The notes beneath the pieces were generated by a model. It saw nothing but the letters and a program-made list of their open reading frames with translations, had not been told where the DNA came from and ran no database searches. Positions 23,301 to 34,600 of a DNA stretch of 64,000 bases are shown here, piece after piece. The first letter of the stretch is position 1; every line of letters starts with the position of its first letter. The position numbers were made by a program, and so were the translations under genes. This stretch comes from Paralvinella palmiformis (taxonomy: Eukaryota; Annelida; Polychaeta; Terebellida; Alvinellidae), in the NCBI GenBank assembly GCA_025642065.1, contig JAODUP010000119.1, positions 785,001-849,000 on the forward strand, given 5' to 3'.

Positions 23301-24123
23301 CAACATTAACGTGACACGATTATGCAGCAATAGCATACGTCATGAGTTAGTCAGAGAGAGAGAGGGGGGGAGAGAGGGGGATTAGATACAAAATACATAA
23401 AAGCTTAAAACTGTACTCAAAGTGATGGGCTTTGTTCTACTGACAAGGTATTAGTGATCCATGTTACGGCTACACCCATGACGCCAAGGGGCAAGATCCA
23501 GAACGAGTACGTTGGGAAATGACCCAATACAACATTCAGGATATGAACACTATTGAGTCCGGAGACGGAGAAGAAGCCACTTCCAGCTCTCGTAGACGTC
23601 AGGACGTAAAATCCTTTTATTGCCACACTCCACGGCGTTATTACCCGTGGAAGATCGATCCCGGCATCCTGGAAAGCGGCATATCGCTCCTGTATCCATA
23701 TGGAACATGGCGGCCTGTATCCAGAAGACGTGAACCCGCCAGGCTATCGGACACAATACATCTTGTCCCATCCCCGAAGAGGGCAATAATGGCCGAGCCG
23801 ATAGGGTGGTGGGCTAAAAGGTTAGACAGACAGATTCGAATCTACCTTAAGATCGGACCGTATGTTCAACGGTTGATCCAGTCTTAAATCACTGTCTGGA
23901 TAACGATTATGGTGAAACAGATGACCAAATCCAGACAAAAGGAGTGCTAAAGCCCAAACTGTATACTGCTCGGTGGCTGAGATTAATGCTAGGGTGTACG
24001 GGTGTAAGAAAGCTGAAATATTAAGTCTTTAGGATATCAATACAAGAGAATGCTTCTATCTAATAGAAGAGATATCAATCTTCAATGTCAATTTATAAAC
24101 ATGATATAGAGAGGCATAGCATC

Positions 24124-24850
24124 AACGTTTCAATCACTCACAGACACCAGACACGATGTTTCAAGACTTCAATCACTCACAGACACCAGACTCGATGTTT
24201 CAAGGCTTCAATCACTCAGAGACCCAGACTCGATGTATCAAGACTTCTATCACTCACAGACTCATGACTCGATGTATCAAGACTTCTATCACTCACAGAC
24301 ACCAGACTCGATGTATCAAGACTTCTATCACTCACATACTCCTGACTCGATGTATCAAGACTTCTATCACTCACAGACATCAGACTCGATGTTTCAAGAC
24401 CTCTATCACTCACAGACTCCTGACTCGATGTATCAAGACTTCTATCACTCACAGACTCCTGACTCGATGTATCAAGACTTCAATCACTCACAGAAAACAG
24501 ACTCGATGTATCAAGTTTTCTATCATCACAGACACCAGACTCGATGTATCAAGGCTTCTATCACTTACAAACTCTAGACTCGATGTATCAAGACTTCTAT
24601 CACTCACAAACTCCAGACTCGATGTATCAAGACTTCTATCACTCACAGACTCCTGACTCGATGTATCAAGGCTTCTATCACTCACAAACTCCAGAATTGA
24701 TGTATCAAGGCTTCATCACTCACAGACTCCAGACTCGATGTATCAAGACTTCTATCACTCACAGACTCCAGACTCGATGTATCAAGACCTCTATCACTCA
24801 CAAACTCCAGACTCAGTCTATCAATATTTCTAACACCCACAAGCTACAGA
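24124..24850. repeat. 39-bp minisatellite, about 18 copies
   Basis: Units of TCGATGTATCAAGACTTCTA plus TCACTCACAGACTCCTGAC. Unit starts near 24154, 24193, 24231, 24270, 24309, 24348, 24387, 24426, 24465, 24504, 24542, 24581, 24620, 24659, 24698, 24735, 24774 and 24813. Most units are 39 bp, a multiple of three, so all frames appear open for long stretches. Occasional 37- and 38-bp units break each frame, which argues against coding. Confidence 0.96.
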
Positions 24851-25266
24851 CAGTGATATATTTTCTTTTCTGGATAGTTCCAGAGATTACATGGCCATTG
24901 TTTATATATCATTAATGGTGTTCCAGATTCTGCTCGGGGCGCTGCCACGTCATGAGGAGATACCGACGTTCTTAGACTGACATTGAGGATGGCACACAAG
25001 ATTATATTATTCCGATAAAGATGTGAAGAGTTTTGGTTTTTCTCTACTCTCTATTCTGTGGGTCTCTTTATGTATAACGTAATTGATATTTGGGTACACA
25101 GCTGGGTATCTGAGTTCGTGTCAACTGTGCTCTCTATCACTTTGTACAATATATGATCTTATTGCTGATAAAATCTAAGACCAGTCCCAGACAAGTGGAA
25201 TGTGTGAAGTGTCTTGAGGCAGTCTGCTTTATGTTAAGTGGCATTTAGTAGGCTTCTGAAGACGAT

Positions 25267-25405
<139 letters not shown>

Positions 25406-25439
25406 AAACACACTTCCTGTGCCTTATTATACAGAGCTA

Positions 25440-25463
25440 AAACACATGCGCGTGCACACACAG

Positions 25464-25497
<34 letters not shown>

Positions 25498-25580
25498 CAT
25501 GTGCCTTATTATACAGAGCTAAAACACATGCGCGCGCACACACATATACAAACACACACACACACAAACACACACCTGTC
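25440..25580. repeat. Small tandem duplication with CA tracts
   Basis: GTGCCTTATTATACAGAGCT plus AAAACACATGCGCG occurs twice (25419-25452 and 25501-25534), each followed by CA tracts. Confidence 0.85.
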
Positions 25581-25979
25581 TCATGCCTCCACACCATACC
25601 TTGTTGTTATTATACACTACAAGCCAAACATTTAAAATACTCAGATAATTATCACTTTCTCAGATTTCTAAAGATTTAATTATCTGTTGAGATAATTTAC
25701 AATTAGAAACCCCCATGAACTACCTCGTACTGAAGGAAGCACCGCCTCATCACTTCCTGTGTGCCCGTCCGTTTGACCTTAGAGACATGATTTTTTCTTC
25801 TTCTTTTATCAATTTACTAGTTTATTGTTTATAGAAAGGATGATGTAAACATAAGAACAACTAAGACGCTGATCTGTTGTCTTTGTTTTAGATAGATAGT
25901 ATTCACGTCTTACTCCAGACTGACCGACATTAGCCATTATACGTGGATATTAAGATGGCATTTATGTCGCTGATAACAA

Positions 25980-26500
25980 TTACTAAATAACCCCTCTTCT
26001 ATCTAATCCGATTATCGCCGATGATACGTCTTCCCGTTCCGGATCTCGGACGCAGTCACGGATCCCGACGTTCGCTGACGCCGCCAATTCCGTTCGAAGC
26101 TGATCATTTCTCGTATCCATGTCCCATCTGGCGATGTCGAGATTTCTGCCTGATGCGCGATGAATCGCAGATGCCATCTTATCTGTCACCTTATTTGATC
26201 CCAGATCAATACATCGACTACTAAGCCTGGTCACTATTGACCGTCTAATTGGATGAATGTGTTCAATAAAGCGAGTTTCTTTATTTCATTAGGCGGCGCC
26301 GTGGAGACTTTTTTTGACGAAGTGAGCGATTTCGCTTTTGTTTTCTCGTCGATGGCAGTGAAATTATTTCGATTTAGTCACGTGTCTGCGACTGAAATAC
26401 TTAAATCAACTTCATTGGTTCACGTGATTGTACACTGTCGTCGATGTGTGAGCGAAATTAATGCTTTCTTCGTCGTATTGGGATGAGAACTGTATATCGC
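25980..26500. other. CpG-rich block upstream of the LRR gene
   Basis: More CpG-rich than its surroundings. Short frames (67-83 codons) without recognisable domains. It lies about 1 kb upstream of the LRR coding exon and could hold the promoter or a 5' UTR exon; this is inference. Confidence 0.3.
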
Positions 26501-27288
26501 CATCTTCCATCCTCACCTTTGATGCATTAATCTGTACTGACCATTGACAATTGTCACCTTTCTGTACCTGAATTCAAAATCTACAGCCAATCAGAAGAAG
26601 GTATATCGGTGACTAATTGTAAAAGGAGCGTATTAAATACTAACTTGGTGATTAAATATAACATGGGATCCACAAACTGCGGGATTACATTATAAATTCA
26701 GCTCCAGGAATGTGCTGAATCAATTCATCTTTGTTTCCACAGACAAAACTATATATTACAATTACATGTGTATATTACCTGACATTTCCCGGTAATATAT
26801 ATATTACCAAACTGAGTTTTTAAGGTAATACAGATATTAGCCAATGACCATCAAGTGTATATAGAATATACATGTGTGTATCAAAAAAGAATATACTGAT
26901 ATAATAATTAGGTGCAATAAATTTGAAAACACTTTATAAACTCGACGTATTTTCACCGGAGATATAATTATAATTTGTCTGCTTTTTGTAAAACCACCAA
27001 TGTGGTGGATCTTTTAATTATCCAATACAGGAAAATTTTATTTTAGTAGTTGATTTTCAAACACGGAATTACACCTGTCAATACATTTTATTACTTCGTC
27101 TGCCTAATTTCTAATGTACAATTTTAATGTACATAATCGTGCTTGAACAATGCTACCTGACATAAATACATATCATTTAGCTTCAGTTTGATACTTGTTT
27201 TGAATATAAATATATATATATAATTAAAGACTTACAGGCGGCATCAGAAAGGTTTATAAGGGGAACTTTATGTGTGCACGCACAAGGG

Positions 27289-27289
<1 letters not shown>

Positions 27290-27330
<41 letters not shown>
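27290..27330. repeat. (TA)n microsatellite
   Basis: About 20 TA units, just before the probable 3' splice site of the LRR gene. Confidence 0.95.
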
Positions 27331-27336
<6 letters not shown>

Positions 27337-27375
27337 CGAATATGCTTATACCGTCATACTAATGACACACTTTTA

Positions 27376-27416
27376 TTATTTGCAGAATGACGATTTTCTA
27401 TAAAAAAACTGCCTAA
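27376..27416 (+). promoter_or_regulatory. Probable 3' splice site and short upstream ORF of the LRR gene
   Basis: TTATTATTTGCAG (AG at 27384-27385) fits an acceptor that would place a non-coding 5' exon further upstream. It is followed at once by a 10-codon uORF (ATG at 27387, TAA at 27414-27416), which could reduce translation of the main frame at 27456. Confidence 0.4.
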
Positions 27417-27455
27417 GCCGATATAAGTCCAGGTCGTGGTCTATAAAATCCAGAA

Positions 27456-29162
27456 ATGGCACAGGTCAACGTATTCCGGTTCCTCATCTTAACGCTCACC
27501 CTCTGGATATCACATAATAAAGGGGATACTAGGGTTGCAGACCATGGACCGTCATATGACGTTAATCACACCACATTAGGGTGTCCGGATACTTTGCCGT
27601 GCCTATGCCACATCAGTTATGAGAATGGCGATCCGGAGAAGGTGATTAATTGTACAGCGAGAAATCTCCAAGAACTCCCTAGCTTTATGGCGCTGATTGG
27701 TCATCCCTTCGACAGGTTGCTACTGAACGGCAACAAAATCCGCGCCATTCATAAGAACGCCTTCAAGGGCCTCGAGGTCCGGATCCTGGAGCTGAGTAAC
27801 AACAGCATCGTATCCATCTCCGATAAGGGATTCATGGACATTGAGGGCATCGAGGAACTATACATGGATAATTCTAAGCTCCCTTCAACGCCGATCAGCC
27901 TACATTTTTTGAAGGAGTTGCGCACGTTGTCAATGAGGTACTGCGACATCAGACAACTCACCAAGGCTGCGTTCCAGGAGTTGACCAACTTGGAAGTTCT
28001 CGACCTGACTGGAAATCCTCTACATCTCTCTCTGCCGTTTGACGCTTTCGACACGTTAGAAAGGTTGCGGGTACTTAAGTTAGCCGACTGCGAGCTGACC
28101 AATCTGCCGCGAGATGTACTAGCACACGTTACAAATCTGGAGCATCTCATCCTAAAGAACAATAATATCACCGAACTACAGCCGAAACTGTTCGAAGAGT
28201 TGCCCAAGCTGAAGGAGCTCGATTTGGAAGGGAACGCCGTCGTCTTGGAGAGTTTCAAACAATTCGAAATTCTCCAGCATCTGAAGGTACTCAAACTTGG
28301 CCACTGTCACATTAGCGCTGTCAATTCGCATCTCGTTCGTCACATTCCGCACATTCATACGCTCGTCCTGAAACACTGTCATATCCAGAAAATCGTCCAC
28401 GGCGCATTCAGGAACCTCTTTCACCTCACCAAGTTGGACATCAGCGGCAACCCTAAGGTCAAAGTAACCGACCGACTGTTCCACGGTCTCGAAGATCGAC
28501 TGAAATTCGTCGGGATTGAAAATATGAATCTGTCGTCTTTCCCGACGAGCGCCTTCCGCAAACTTTTCCTGCTGAAGAAGGTGAAAGCGACCAGGAACGT
28601 GATTCGATCTCTGCCGAAGGGCATTTTTCGTGGTCTGAGGGCCCGTCATACTGAGGTCCACCTGGAAAAGAACGAGATCTCAGAAATTGAAGAAGGCGTT
28701 TTCTCGGGTATACGTCCTCCCATGAAGCTCTATCTACAGCACAACAACATCTCGTCGTTGGCCTTTCTAGCCAAGGATCCTTGTGACTTCTATGAGTCAG
28801 AGCTCAGCCTAGAGGAGAATCCAGTCCGATGTGACTGCGAGGCGGCTGCCATTCTCCAGATGAAAGCGTTTACAATTCGCGGCAAGTGTCAGACGGGAGA
28901 CGCCATCTTTCGCGATCTGAGCCTGGCTCCGCCGTTCAAGAAGATATTAGAGCCTGGCGTCGATTACTTCGTCACGGCAGCCGGCGACCATTGCCTGGAG
29001 CTGGACAGGAACAGGACCCACGAGAGATACAGCTGCGCCTGCGAGGAATGGCTGCCACTCAATGGAACGAAGACCTGCTCTGGCGAGGAAGGTCTAGAAC
29101 CGGCCCAACGACTGATGTACCTTTGGCTGATCGTCGCCACGTTCTTATTGACGATCATTTGA
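27456..29162 (+). CDS. Secreted/GPI-anchored leucine-rich-repeat protein (568 aa)
   Basis: Intact single-exon frame; start context AGAAATGG. An N-terminal signal peptide (FRFLILTLTLWIS) ends near residue 25. An LRR N-cap with Cys-x(6)-Cys-x-Cys starts near 43. About a dozen leucine-rich repeats follow (residues ~85-450; for example ILELSNNSI, VLDLTGNPL, LKELDLEGN, LHLEKNEI-type cores). A C-cap NPVRCDCE begins near 455. The Cys-containing C-terminal region ends in a hydrophobic LMYLWLIVATFLLTII with no cytoplasmic residues, as in GPI-anchor signals. Several N-x-S/T sites support an extracellular location. Overall organisation resembles connectin/chaoptin-like or luciferin-monooxygenase non-catalytic-subunit-like LRR proteins of invertebrates, so an adhesion or recognition role is plausible but unproven. 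Codon use is GC-richer than the surroundings. Long minus-strand frames inside it are shadows. Confidence 0.92.
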   Translation: MAQVNVFRFLILTLTLWISHNKGDTRVADHGPSYDVNHTTLGCPDTLPCLCHISYENGDPEKVINCTARNLQELPSFMALIGHPFDRLLLNGNKIRAIHKNAFKGLEVRILELSNNSIVSISDKGFMDIEGIEELYMDNSKLPSTPISLHFLKELRTLSMRYCDIRQLTKAAFQELTNLEVLDLTGNPLHLSLPFDAFDTLERLRVLKLADCELTNLPRDVLAHVTNLEHLILKNNNITELQPKLFEELPKLKELDLEGNAVVLESFKQFEILQHLKVLKLGHCHISAVNSHLVRHIPHIHTLVLKHCHIQKIVHGAFRNLFHLTKLDISGNPKVKVTDRLFHGLEDRLKFVGIENMNLSSFPTSAFRKLFLLKKVKATRNVIRSLPKGIFRGLRARHTEVHLEKNEISEIEEGVFSGIRPPMKLYLQHNNISSLAFLAKDPCDFYESELSLEENPVRCDCEAAAILQMKAFTIRGKCQTGDAIFRDLSLAPPFKKILEPGVDYFVTAAGDHCLELDRNRTHERYSCACEEWLPLNGTKTCSGEEGLEPAQRLMYLWLIVATFLLTII

Positions 29163-29526
29163 TTGTGTACAGCTGTTAGTTACTACAGAGAGAACAGGTT
29201 GTTTGCGTAGGTCGTGTCGTAAGTTCGTCGATGTCTCGTGCTCGTCCGTGTCCGCCCTCGGGTAGTCGCTTTCCAATCATCGCTCGTTGGGTGTGTACTT
29301 CCGCGTGGTATCTGCCATTCCTTTATCAATCGCCTTCGCGTTAATTGAAAAAAAAGATTAGAACGTCCCCCAGTCGCGTTACATCATACAGTAATCGTGT
29401 TCCATTATCCATCACACTTAGAACTCATATCGCCCACTAACGGGCTCGGTTTAGGAGGACCTTCGTGTCTTATCGCCGCAGTGTCCCTTATATTTATCGT
29501 TCGTGTGGTTATCTTAGTAGCATTAT

Positions 29527-29866
29527 AATAAACATCTCTCTGTTCTAACTCACAGCAGTCAATGGGAATATAAGTCTCCGCGGCTTTTAATCACTTCCGG
29601 TGTTCATTGTGGTGATAGTTAGATTCAGTTGTAAGCGCTCAGATGTAAGTTGGATCGAGTGGACTTCGAAGAGAGCATGTTTTATGGAAACCACATTTCC
29701 TCAACAAAAACTAAACTTAACCAACTTCCAAGAAAGTGGTAAAAAACTTTGCACAGAGCGACGTCTTGCATTATAGCTGCACGTATGGTTAAGATTTTTC
29801 ATTTATCTGACAACTCTGTGAGAAATTTCTTAATGCTGATAGTTGTGGGTTTTTTCACAAAATAAA
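29527..29866 (+). terminator. Candidate poly(A) signals of the LRR gene
   Basis: AATAAA at 29527-29532 and 29861-29866, 365 and 699 bp after the stop codon. Which one is used cannot be told from sequence. Confidence 0.35.
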
Positions 29867-31585
29867 ACGTAATTTGGTTTTGCGCTGAAAGAAACAAAAA
29901 TAAGTACGCTCTGATAAGTACAACAATAAACAAAAATAGCGAAAGATAAGGCAGCTTATTAATATCATAATCATCTTCGTCATACCCATCATCATCATCT
30001 TCAGTATATTATTGTCTGGTTGTTTTCTGTGCTTGTTTCTTGATTATCTACAGGATTCAATTTTTTTAAACGGAGTATTTCTTACTCCAAGAGCCCCATT
30101 TAGCCTACACCATGTGCACACACAAGTGACCGTAAAACATCAATCATCTTCTTACTTCAAGATGTCCTTGTTTAAATTTGAACGAAGTCATTTCTCATTC
30201 AGTGAACATAATTATTGCTGTATTCCCGCCTCTCTGTCTCTAACATTTACACTTAATTATGTATATTAGAAGCTGACAGTTGAATATTTAATCGATTACC
30301 AGCTGTTGTAGTGTTGGGGGAAAAACCCGTCTAGTGGTGAATTTGTGTAGAATATTGTCTGGTTCGATTAAAACATTCCACTATATTTGTTTAACCCCAG
30401 TCGGTACAGTATTTGTATGCTTCATATCGTCAACATCGTGCAAAAAAATGTGTTTGAATGTGGTGACTTATGTAAAAACATCAAACGTTATCAAATATTC
30501 TAACAGTTCTTCAGATAATATAAATATTAGCAGGCAGACAATGTATTGTTAGCTAATCGGTTCATACGAGCTGCGTGTTCATTGCTGTAACTATTTATTT
30601 ACAGACAGGCAGCGAAAACGTAGAGTAGTTTTATAATAATATTTCTACGACACCCTTTTGATGACATCGAGCCTGCGCAGACAAATGATTTTGAATACAC
30701 AATATGGTTAATTAAACAACAAAATAATGCTAATTAACAGCAATTTGTTTTAAGGTTATTTCTCTTCTCCGTAATTGTTTTCGGAGAAAATAACCCTTGG
30801 TCTCTCGTAGTTGTCCCAAGAGGTGTTAGTACAGCGTCGTTTAGTGATAGGACACCAAACACATTTTGTACTTGATCCTGTACGTCACACTTGGAGCTAG
30901 TATGGAATTTCGACGATGTCGTGGTTGCGCTCAATCGTTTTTTGGTAGCTTACAAAATCAGTTTTAATTTTAAACTCATGTTAGTGGCTCCTTATGATAT
31001 AAATAGAACACAGTAAATCAATCCCAACCGTCTCGACCACTCACTGTACATAATATTGACAGCCGTCACTTAATATCCTGACTTCAAGTCGTCAAATCGG
31101 ATCAACGGCTCCCACCCATTTGTTATTAGACAGTCGAGTGTTTTCACCGCCTCCCGACATGCAATAATACGATAGATGCTTGTGCCAAACTCTGTTTGGT
31201 TCTATTTTAAAACCATATAAACGTTGGGCTTGATCCGTAATCCTCTAATAGTGCATACACGTTATTGAAAGTGTATATTTATTTGATGTAATAAAATGAT
31301 TTATCGATACTTCTTGTTGTTCACACCTGTAGGATTCGCTTGCACTGACGTACGTAAACACACCGAGTGAATATAACTCACATCATCACAAAGTTTATTT
31401 ACAATCAATATGCGCTACTGATATCTAAGACAATAAGTAAATAGTCAGAAAATTTCACTTTAGATTAAACATTATACAATTATTAGAAAGCGCACTCAGA
31501 GATATCAAGGCGAGAAACAGTATTTGTAGAAAGATCAATGAAGAAAGGAATACATCTAGACCAGATATTGGTCAATATTTATTAT
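29867..31585. other. Intergenic, nothing recognised
   Basis: Short frames only. TTTATT near 31390 could be a minus-strand poly(A) signal for a very long LPCAT3 3' UTR, but nothing proves it. Confidence 0.4.
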
Positions 31586-31589
31586 CACA

Positions 31590-31590
31590 C

Positions 31591-31647
<57 letters not shown>

Positions 31648-31649
31648 AA
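31590..31649. repeat. (CAGA)n microsatellite
   Basis: About 14 CAGA units. Confidence 0.97.
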
Positions 31650-34600
31650 GGGGGAGTGGGAGAGTCAAACAAATGACTAGCTCCTAAAAAGATTAATTAA
31701 AACTGGGTGTGGGAGGCCGAGACATTTAAAAAAAAAACATGCGACACACGTGTCGTTTTTTTTAAATGTTATCATTCCCTACATAAGGAATAGTCACATT
31801 TCTGCACAAAACAAAATACATTCTTAAAAATGATACAGTCATAGTCAAATCGCCAGAACAAAAGACATCATAGGAAAACATATCCAAAAACCGATAACAA
31901 TTTCTGTATCCAACAAAGAGAATTACTCCCAACACCCAGTAATAGCAGGTAGCTAGCTGGTGTTCACATCAATCTACCCACTTTGATGTGTTAAATCGTG
32001 AAAACTCATGTCAATCAACAAATAAAATGGGAATAAAATATAAAAAATATATTAATTCTGGAAGGAACAATGACAGATTTTAGTGAACTTTTATTATTTT
32101 CAACGCTCATTTGGCCTCCAGTAATAATTTTAGTTTGCTTAAACTGGCACAGGAATATTTGCTGAGACACACACACACACATCCACTATACCCTGTTGTA
32201 CAACAAATATTTTCCCTTACTTTCAACAGTATCTCCACATGTGGCACAAATCCTATACAATCTTTCCGAGAGGTATACATTACTGGGATACAGTGTGCAC
32301 ACAATTCGCTACTTGTTGACCGTCATTTCTAATAGGCTACACAAATTAGTATATACAAAATACACTGAACAAATCCACCTTTTATGTTTATCTTTAAAAC
32401 TTTACATAAATAACTATCGTCATGATTCTTCTCTGCTTAAAAAAGATGAATCGGAATTCATGAAGAATGTGGAAGACGAACATTGCACATTTTGCAATAT
32501 AAAATGCTATATGCTGACATTGCCTTATATTTCGTTAGTCATTATTACTGAAATAGTGTTGGCAATTTACACATTTCCTTTCCATGTCAATTCTTCTATC
32601 TAATTAAAAATATAACTTTTTTAACAACAACTAATAGAATTATTTAGCAAATAACTAACGCGATTACCACATAGAAATCTGGTTAAAGCATGTTCACAAA
32701 TATTATCTCTAGTACACGAACAATATTCTAAATGTGAAGTCAATCAGTGCAATGTAAATGTCAAATCTTTAAAGAAATCTAACAACCACATGCACAGCAA
32801 GGAAAACTACATATTGACATGTCAATAATGTCTTAATAACACTAATCATTTTATTTGGAGTTTAAAATTTCCCCAAATGATATAATCTTGTCGTCATCTG
32901 ACTACCAATTAACTACTAATAATACTTTTGATGTATTTCACTGAATTCATAAACAATATATATATATATATATATATTCAGACCACTGCACAATGATTCA
33001 TGGTATAGAATGATCAAGTTATATATATATATATATATATATATATAATGGAAGCTAACAAAACACACAATCCACAAGGTATGTGTGCATACATGGCACA
33101 TGAAACCAAAACACATGCACTAAAATATTCACACAGAAAAAAAACTCAACTTACTGTTCTCTTCAAATGAACAAATTTTCTAAGAAATTACACACAATAC
33201 AGGTGTTCATTTGACTTGAGAAAATAATACCAACATATAAAAATACTGTCACTCTTCTAAGCTGATGTCAATTTGACATAATTAGTGACATGGATATTAC
33301 AAAGAAAGGGGCCATATTTGTATAAGTAAGGTGAAATCTCCATCTAGAATAAAAACCATACGAGATGATTCTGTCTAGAAACTAGTCATCATCATAATCA
33401 GACAGAAAACTAAAGATGGTGTAACAAAACAACATCTATGTTGGTACATTTTCTGCTCTTGGTCCACCAGAGGAATGGATGGCGAACAACAACATTATAT
33501 GAAGAACAAAACGCATGTTTATGAAAGGAGAAATAGGAACAAATTATTTGCTAAACAATTTAAAAGGCATCCAAAAAATGTGTCAGATTTTCCATGGTAT
33601 TAACTGATTCGACTGGACAATGTATTGTGGATCCCTGGAAACCAACTTTAGGTTAATAAAAAAAAAATTATAGATTTTACAAACTGTCACCTAAAGGATG
33701 TTCTGAATGTTTAAATAGTTGTTGTTGCCGTTACAGCTGTAATCAATTCTTAGCAACTGTGCAATAAATGACTGCAGCCATATTTTTTATCGCAAATGCT
33801 CAGCATCATGGATGATGAATTGAATTTGAGTTGGTTAGCTTTAGGGGTATCCCCAAAGGAAACATATCATACAAACACAGGTATCAGTTGGATTCAAATC
33901 TATGACCCAGAGGTTTGCAGTGCAGAGCTTTAACCACTGAACCTTTGGACTGCCCAGGAGCATCATGGGTGTGATTAGATTCTGATATTACAGCATTTTT
34001 TGGTATCTTTCAGGTAAACCAATTTTGTATGAGAAGCAATTACCACTTCTGGCCAACTTATACAATGTGTATCACCGAACAACAACAACAACAATAGCTG
34101 AATAAGAAAACTGGACACAATGGCGAGGTATGGCTTGTAGCAGTAGCATGAAATATCTACACCACAATGGATTATTTTCTAAACACAAACACTTATAAAG
34201 TTGATGACAGGAAAGTATTCCATGGTCAAAAAGGATGGAATGTATAAATGTACGGTATACTTTAAACGGCAAAAAACAAAGACGGAATCACAGTTCTTAA
34301 ATAGTACACAGATTAAACAAACAAAAATTAATTTATGAAAACTCTAAGAAAAGGCTGAACAGTATTAATCATAAAGGAAGACATTTTTTTGGATAACAGA
34401 AAACCCATATTATATTTAGAGCTAAAAAAGGTCTTTTAATTTTGTTAACTGCAATGATTGAATTGCAAAAAAAAGATGTCTTCATGGATGTAAGTATCTG
34501 CTTCTTGTTTTCTGTGTGTGTTTGTGTGTCAATGTGCATACATGCACGCAGTTTATCAACTGATGTGAAAGGCGTTGGCACAGTGAGTAAAAAGTCATAA

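Noticed and set aside
24156..24915. Several long frames on both strands
   Set aside because: They are translations of the 39-bp minisatellite, and units of 37-38 bp break every frame.
28176..28661. 161- and 181-codon minus-strand frames
   Set aside because: They are antisense shadows of the LRR gene, whose sense frame has signal peptide, repeats and caps.
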